A stretch of 64,000 bases of DNA from Paenibacillus harenae (GTDB lineage Bacteria; Bacillota; Bacilli; Paenibacillales; Paenibacillaceae). The translations under genes were made by a program, and so were the position numbers. The notes below the pieces were generated by a model, which ran no database searches, had not been told where the DNA came from, and saw nothing but the letters and a program-made list of their open reading frames with translations. The stretch covers positions 682,001 through 746,000 of the forward strand of contig NZ_JAUSST010000003.1 of the NCBI RefSeq assembly GCF_030812415.1. The letters run 5' to 3'. How positions within the stretch are numbered: position 1 is the stretch's first letter; each line of letters starts with the position of its first letter. Shown here one piece after another: positions 61,517 to 64,000 of the stretch.

Positions 61517-61531
61517 TGAGAATCATTTTCA
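61517..61531. promoter_or_regulatory. Second Fur box, downstream of the promoter
   Basis: TGAGAATCATTTTCA matches the 7-1-7 core with two mismatches placed symmetrically. It covers about +10 to +24 of the binding-protein transcript, adding iron-dependent repression on that side only. Confidence 0.7.
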
Positions 61532-61556
61532 AATAGGAAAGGAAGATGGGTATTTT

Positions 61557-62555
61557 ATGTTAAGATTTTGGAAAGAAAAGTTCACTTGGACTGCCGTAAC
61601 GGCATTGCTTGCGCTGGCGGTCATCGTATCGGGCTGCGGCCAATCAACTAACGGGAACGCAAACGGCTCGGAGACCGAGCAGCCCGGAGATAGCCAAAGC
61701 ACCGATGTTCGGAAAGTAACGCATGCCATGGGTGATGCGGAAATAACGGGCAATCCTGTTCGCATTATCGTGCTAACGAATGAAGGTACGGAAGCATTGC
61801 TTGCGCTTGGCATCAAGCCGGTGGGCGCGGTAAAGTCTTGGACAGGCGACCCTTGGTACGATCATATTAAGGCGGAGATGGAAGGCGTAACGGTTGTCGG
61901 CGATGAGAGCCAGCCTAACTTGGAGTTGATCGCAAGCTTGAAGCCGGATCTTATTATCGGCAACAAGTTGCGCCAGGAGGAAGTGTACGAGCAACTGAAA
62001 GCAATTGCTCCAACCGTATTCTCCGAGACGCTTCGCGGCGCTTGGCAGTCAAACTTCAAGCTGTATGCCGAAGCCGTTGGCAAAGTCGAGGAGGGCGATA
62101 AAGTCATCGCCGACTACGACGCTCGCACGGCAGATTTCAAAGGAAAAGCCGGCGACAAGCTGAACCAAAAAGTGTCCGTCGTCAGATTCATGGCAGGCAA
62201 AACGCGCATTTATTTGGGAGATACGTTTACGGGGCTCGCGTTCAGCAAGCTGGGCATTACTCGTCCCGACAGCCAGAAGGGCTACAAAGATACCTTCGTC
62301 GAAGAAATTACGAAGGAACGCATTACTGAAGTAGATGCGGATATGCTGTTCTATTTCACGTATGAGACAGGCGACGGAAAAGCAACCCAAATGGAAGAAG
62401 AGATGATGAAGGATCCGCTATGGCAAAGCCTTAACGTCGTGAAAAACAACAAGGCGATCCGAGTGGACGATGCGATCTGGAACACGGCCGGCGGCGTCAT
62501 TGCAGCTAACCTGATGCTGGATGAGCTATACGATATTTACGAAATCGCGAAATAA
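61557..62555 (+). CDS. Siderophore-binding lipoprotein
   Basis: 332 residues; ATG at 61557 lies after GGAAGATGGG. The signal peptide ends in a lipobox VSGC (Cys27), with an Asn/Gly/Ser/Thr linker. The body is a FepB/FhuD-type helical-backbone binding protein (VRIIVLTNEGTEALLALGIK; LELIASLKPDLIIGNKLR; WNTAGGVIAANLMLDELYDI). It captures an iron chelate outside the membrane for the divergent importer; the exact siderophore cannot be told. Confidence 0.93.
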   Translation: MLRFWKEKFTWTAVTALLALAVIVSGCGQSTNGNANGSETEQPGDSQSTDVRKVTHAMGDAEITGNPVRIIVLTNEGTEALLALGIKPVGAVKSWTGDPWYDHIKAEMEGVTVVGDESQPNLELIASLKPDLIIGNKLRQEEVYEQLKAIAPTVFSETLRGAWQSNFKLYAEAVGKVEEGDKVIADYDARTADFKGKAGDKLNQKVSVVRFMAGKTRIYLGDTFTGLAFSKLGITRPDSQKGYKDTFVEEITKERITEVDADMLFYFTYETGDGKATQMEEEMMKDPLWQSLNVVKNNKAIRVDDAIWNTAGGVIAANLMLDELYDIYEIAK

Positions 62556-62571
62556 GACCATAGATAGGAAG

Positions 62572-62609
62572 AAACAGCCGGGCTGCAATAAGCTTCCGGC
62601 TGTTTTTTT
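62572..62609 (+). terminator. Terminator of the binding-protein gene
   Basis: AACAGCCGG (62573-62581) pairs exactly with CCGGCTGTT (62595-62603), followed by TTTTT. Confidence 0.88.
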
Positions 62610-62635
62610 ACGCTTATAAATGTCTCACTGAAAGC

Positions 62636-62830
62636 ATTCCGTTGCACAAATTGCAATGGATAGGTCAAATTATCCTCCGACCGCCTATGTCTATTGCACT
62701 TTGTACAACAGATTGGCTCATTCAGCTTACTTATGATTGTCTTTTATCCGATTCTGTTGCACAAAGCGCAAGGAGAGCGTCTTCTAATAGAGGTGTTATC
62801 GCTCATTCTGTTGCAGAAACTGCAATGGAC
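62636..62830. repeat. Repeat array B: four 26-bp units
   Basis: Units are at 62636-62661, 62689-62714 (minus strand), 62751-62776 and 62805-62830, consensus about ATTCTGTTGCACAAAGTGCA plus ATGGA. Each holds a TTGCA-N5-TGCAA-type dyad. Spacers are 27, 36 and 28 bp and not alike. Together with the terminator they fill the 323-base gap between the binding-protein and regulator genes. Confidence 0.7.
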
Positions 62831-62878
62831 TCATGCTGCCTAATGGCTATAGGAGTCGGAGGCCCAGTCCAACCGACA

Positions 62879-63721
62879 CTAGTCCATCAACTGCTTGAGC
62901 TTGCTCTCCGTCGTGGATTCGAGTGCGGGCGTGTATACGCTGCAGCGCAGGTCGGCGCTGCCGTGCACTTGAAGCGAAGTAAGATGGAACAGCATTTTGC
63001 CGGCCTTGGCATGACGGAATTGCAGCAGTACCTCGGGTGCGGAGCTGACGCGGCTTTGCTCCCACAACGCATCGAACTTCGGGTGAACCCCGCTCATCTC
63101 CTCAAGGAATCGCTCATACCAACCGTCCTCGAAATATTGCCCGTAGTATGCACGGAAGATGGCTAGATAACCGCTGACGAAATGCTCCCAATTAACAGCT
63201 AGCCGCTGGAACTCCTTGCGGGTGAACAGGAGCCTGATCATGTTGCGTTGATCGGTCGGAATCTGCTCGAAGCCCAGGAAGACATGGGAGGCGGCCTCAT
63301 TCCAGCCGACGATCTGGCAATGCCTGTCCGATATGATCGTAGGGCAATAGCGAAGCTCCTTCAGCATGTATTGCAAGGGAGCGCTTAACTCCGGCTGCGA
63401 CAGCTCCCCGTGCTTGAACGGGGATGCGCCCGGTCCGGCTTCCAGCGCCAGGGCGTACAAATATTTGCGCTCATCGACCGTTAGCTGCAGTGCGGCCGCA
63501 ATGGCGTCTAGCACCGAACTGGATACCTTGATGTCGCGGCCTTGTTCGAGCCATGTATACCAGGTCGAGCTGACGCCTGCAAGATGGGCGACCTCTTCCC
63601 TTCGAAGTCCCGGAGTCCTGCGGCGGCTGCCGGAGGGCAACCCAACGGCTTCGGGCTGAAGTTTCGCCCGTTGCGCCTTGAGAAATTGGGACAATACTTG
63701 CAGTCTTGTCGAATGATTCAT
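62879..63721 (-). CDS. XRE-type regulator with MmyB-like ligand domain
   Basis: 280 residues; the ATG at 63721 lies about 11 bases after AAGGA (a second ATG at 63733 is possible). The N-terminal HTH is RRTPGLRREEVAHLAGVSS plus WYTWLEQGRD, the hallmark of this family. The C-terminal 180 residues form the PAS-like MmyB domain (RHCQIVGWNEAASHVFLGF; QVHGSADLRCSVYTP), thought to bind a fatty-acid-like ligand. It is divergent from fabF, so control of fatty acid synthesis genes is possible but unproven. Confidence 0.9.
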   Translation of the reverse strand: MNHSTRLQVLSQFLKAQRAKLQPEAVGLPSGSRRRTPGLRREEVAHLAGVSSTWYTWLEQGRDIKVSSSVLDAIAAALQLTVDERKYLYALALEAGPGASPFKHGELSQPELSAPLQYMLKELRYCPTIISDRHCQIVGWNEAASHVFLGFEQIPTDQRNMIRLLFTRKEFQRLAVNWEHFVSGYLAIFRAYYGQYFEDGWYERFLEEMSGVHPKFDALWEQSRVSSAPEVLLQFRHAKAGKMLFHLTSLQVHGSADLRCSVYTPALESTTESKLKQLMD

Positions 63722-63845
63722 AGCTAGCAACATCCTTCGTATCATTATCGTGGTACTGATTATACTATAATAAATGACAACTTGTAATAGGATAATATCT
63801 ATGACATGATAACCTCCATAATCGTTTTACGAGGAGGAGACATGG

Positions 63846-64000
63846 GTGGAGAGAGTTGTAATTACGGGAATGGGTGTCGTGTCGCCGCTTGGCAATGACG
63901 TAGAGAGCTACTGGAGCAAATTGACTGAAGGCGCCTCCGGCATCACGCGAATCGATCAGTTCGATACGACGAGATTCAAGTCGAGAATAGCAGGCGTTGT
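63846..64000 (+). CDS. fabF: Beta-ketoacyl-ACP synthase II, 5' part
   Basis: GTG at 63846 follows GAGGAGGAG by six bases; the ATG at 63842 is in a frame that stops at once. The 51 visible codons read ERVVITGMGVVSPLGNDVES and GASGITRIDQFDTTRF, the standard N-terminus of FabF, which elongates acyl-ACP in fatty acid synthesis. The catalytic Cys-His-His lies beyond the window. A FapR site was looked for and not found with confidence. Confidence 0.9.
   Translation, partial: MERVVITGMGVVSPLGNDVESYWSKLTEGASGITRIDQFDTTRFKSRIAGV

Noticed and set aside
62636-62830. CRISPR array
   Set aside because: Only four diverged units, one inverted, with no cas genes nearby; the repeats are themselves palindromic and imperfect.
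63740-63840. FapR operator before fabF
   Set aside because: Only a partial match (GTGGTACTGATTATACTA); the two half-sites are not symmetric enough.

Overview
The window looks like chromosome of a Paenibacillaceae bacterium (Paenibacillus or a close relative such as Cohnella). The reasons are strong AGGAGG ribosome sites with frequent GTG and TTG starts, YesM/YesN-type two-component pairs, lipoprotein/LplB/YtcP-type sugar ABC transporters, many glycoside hydrolases, a Fur-controlled siderophore importer and a FabF start. No rRNA, tRNA, prophage, CRISPR array or intact insertion sequence was seen.

Layout. (a) 1-9.3 kb is A+T-richer and loosely packed: a membrane anti-sigma-like protein, small unknown ORFs, an azoreductase, a DUF2268 metalloprotease with its MerR/TipAS regulator, a seven-repeat secreted RCC1 protein, a GNAT acetyltransferase and several eroded genes. 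(b) 9.4-15.4 kb carries small stress or resistance-type genes: a tubby-like protein, DinB, VOC proteins (one frameshifted), two alpha/beta hydrolases and a SnoaL-tailed sigma factor. (c) 15.6-27.5 kb is a beta-glucoside utilisation locus: YesM/YesN-type pair, lipoprotein and two permeases, and two GH3 beta-glucosidases. (d) 27.6-32.4 kb pairs a DJ-1/DUF2306/DJ-1 operon with a divergent OmpR-type two-component system. (e) 32.7-41.5 kb resembles the B. subtilis rhamnogalacturonan uptake region (yteP/ytcP/ytcQ/ytdP/yteR-like genes) plus an unrecognised alpha-helical protein after the GH105 hydrolase. (f) 41.6-51.9 kb holds an ECF sigma/membrane protein pair, an MFS exporter with an ArsR regulator, an Rrf2 regulator with an NmrA-like reductase, a LacI regulator divergent from an FAD oxidoreductase, a transglutaminase-like protein and a CvfC-like HEAT protein. 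(g) 52-64 kb holds a metallo-hydrolase, a Gfo/Idh/MocA dehydrogenase, an FAD oxidase coupled to a half-size MFS protein, an ABC-F protein, the siderophore importer, an XRE/MmyB-type regulator and the start of fabF.

The most informative signals are regulatory. The TCS promoter and the transporter promoter of region (c) both carry GTCGAC repeated exactly 22 bp apart, at the same distance from a TAGTT hexamer and the -10 box. The protease/MerR operon has a 19-bp-spacer promoter filled by an inverted repeat. The ArsR and MFS genes share one operator sequence, as do the Rrf2 and NmrA genes. One Fur box lies between two divergent siderophore promoters. Two intergenic regions hold four-copy arrays of 26-30-bp repeats in mixed orientation, and a third dyad family is scattered in region (a). 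A small beta-rich module appears N-terminal in one GH3 enzyme and C-terminal in one DJ-1 protein.
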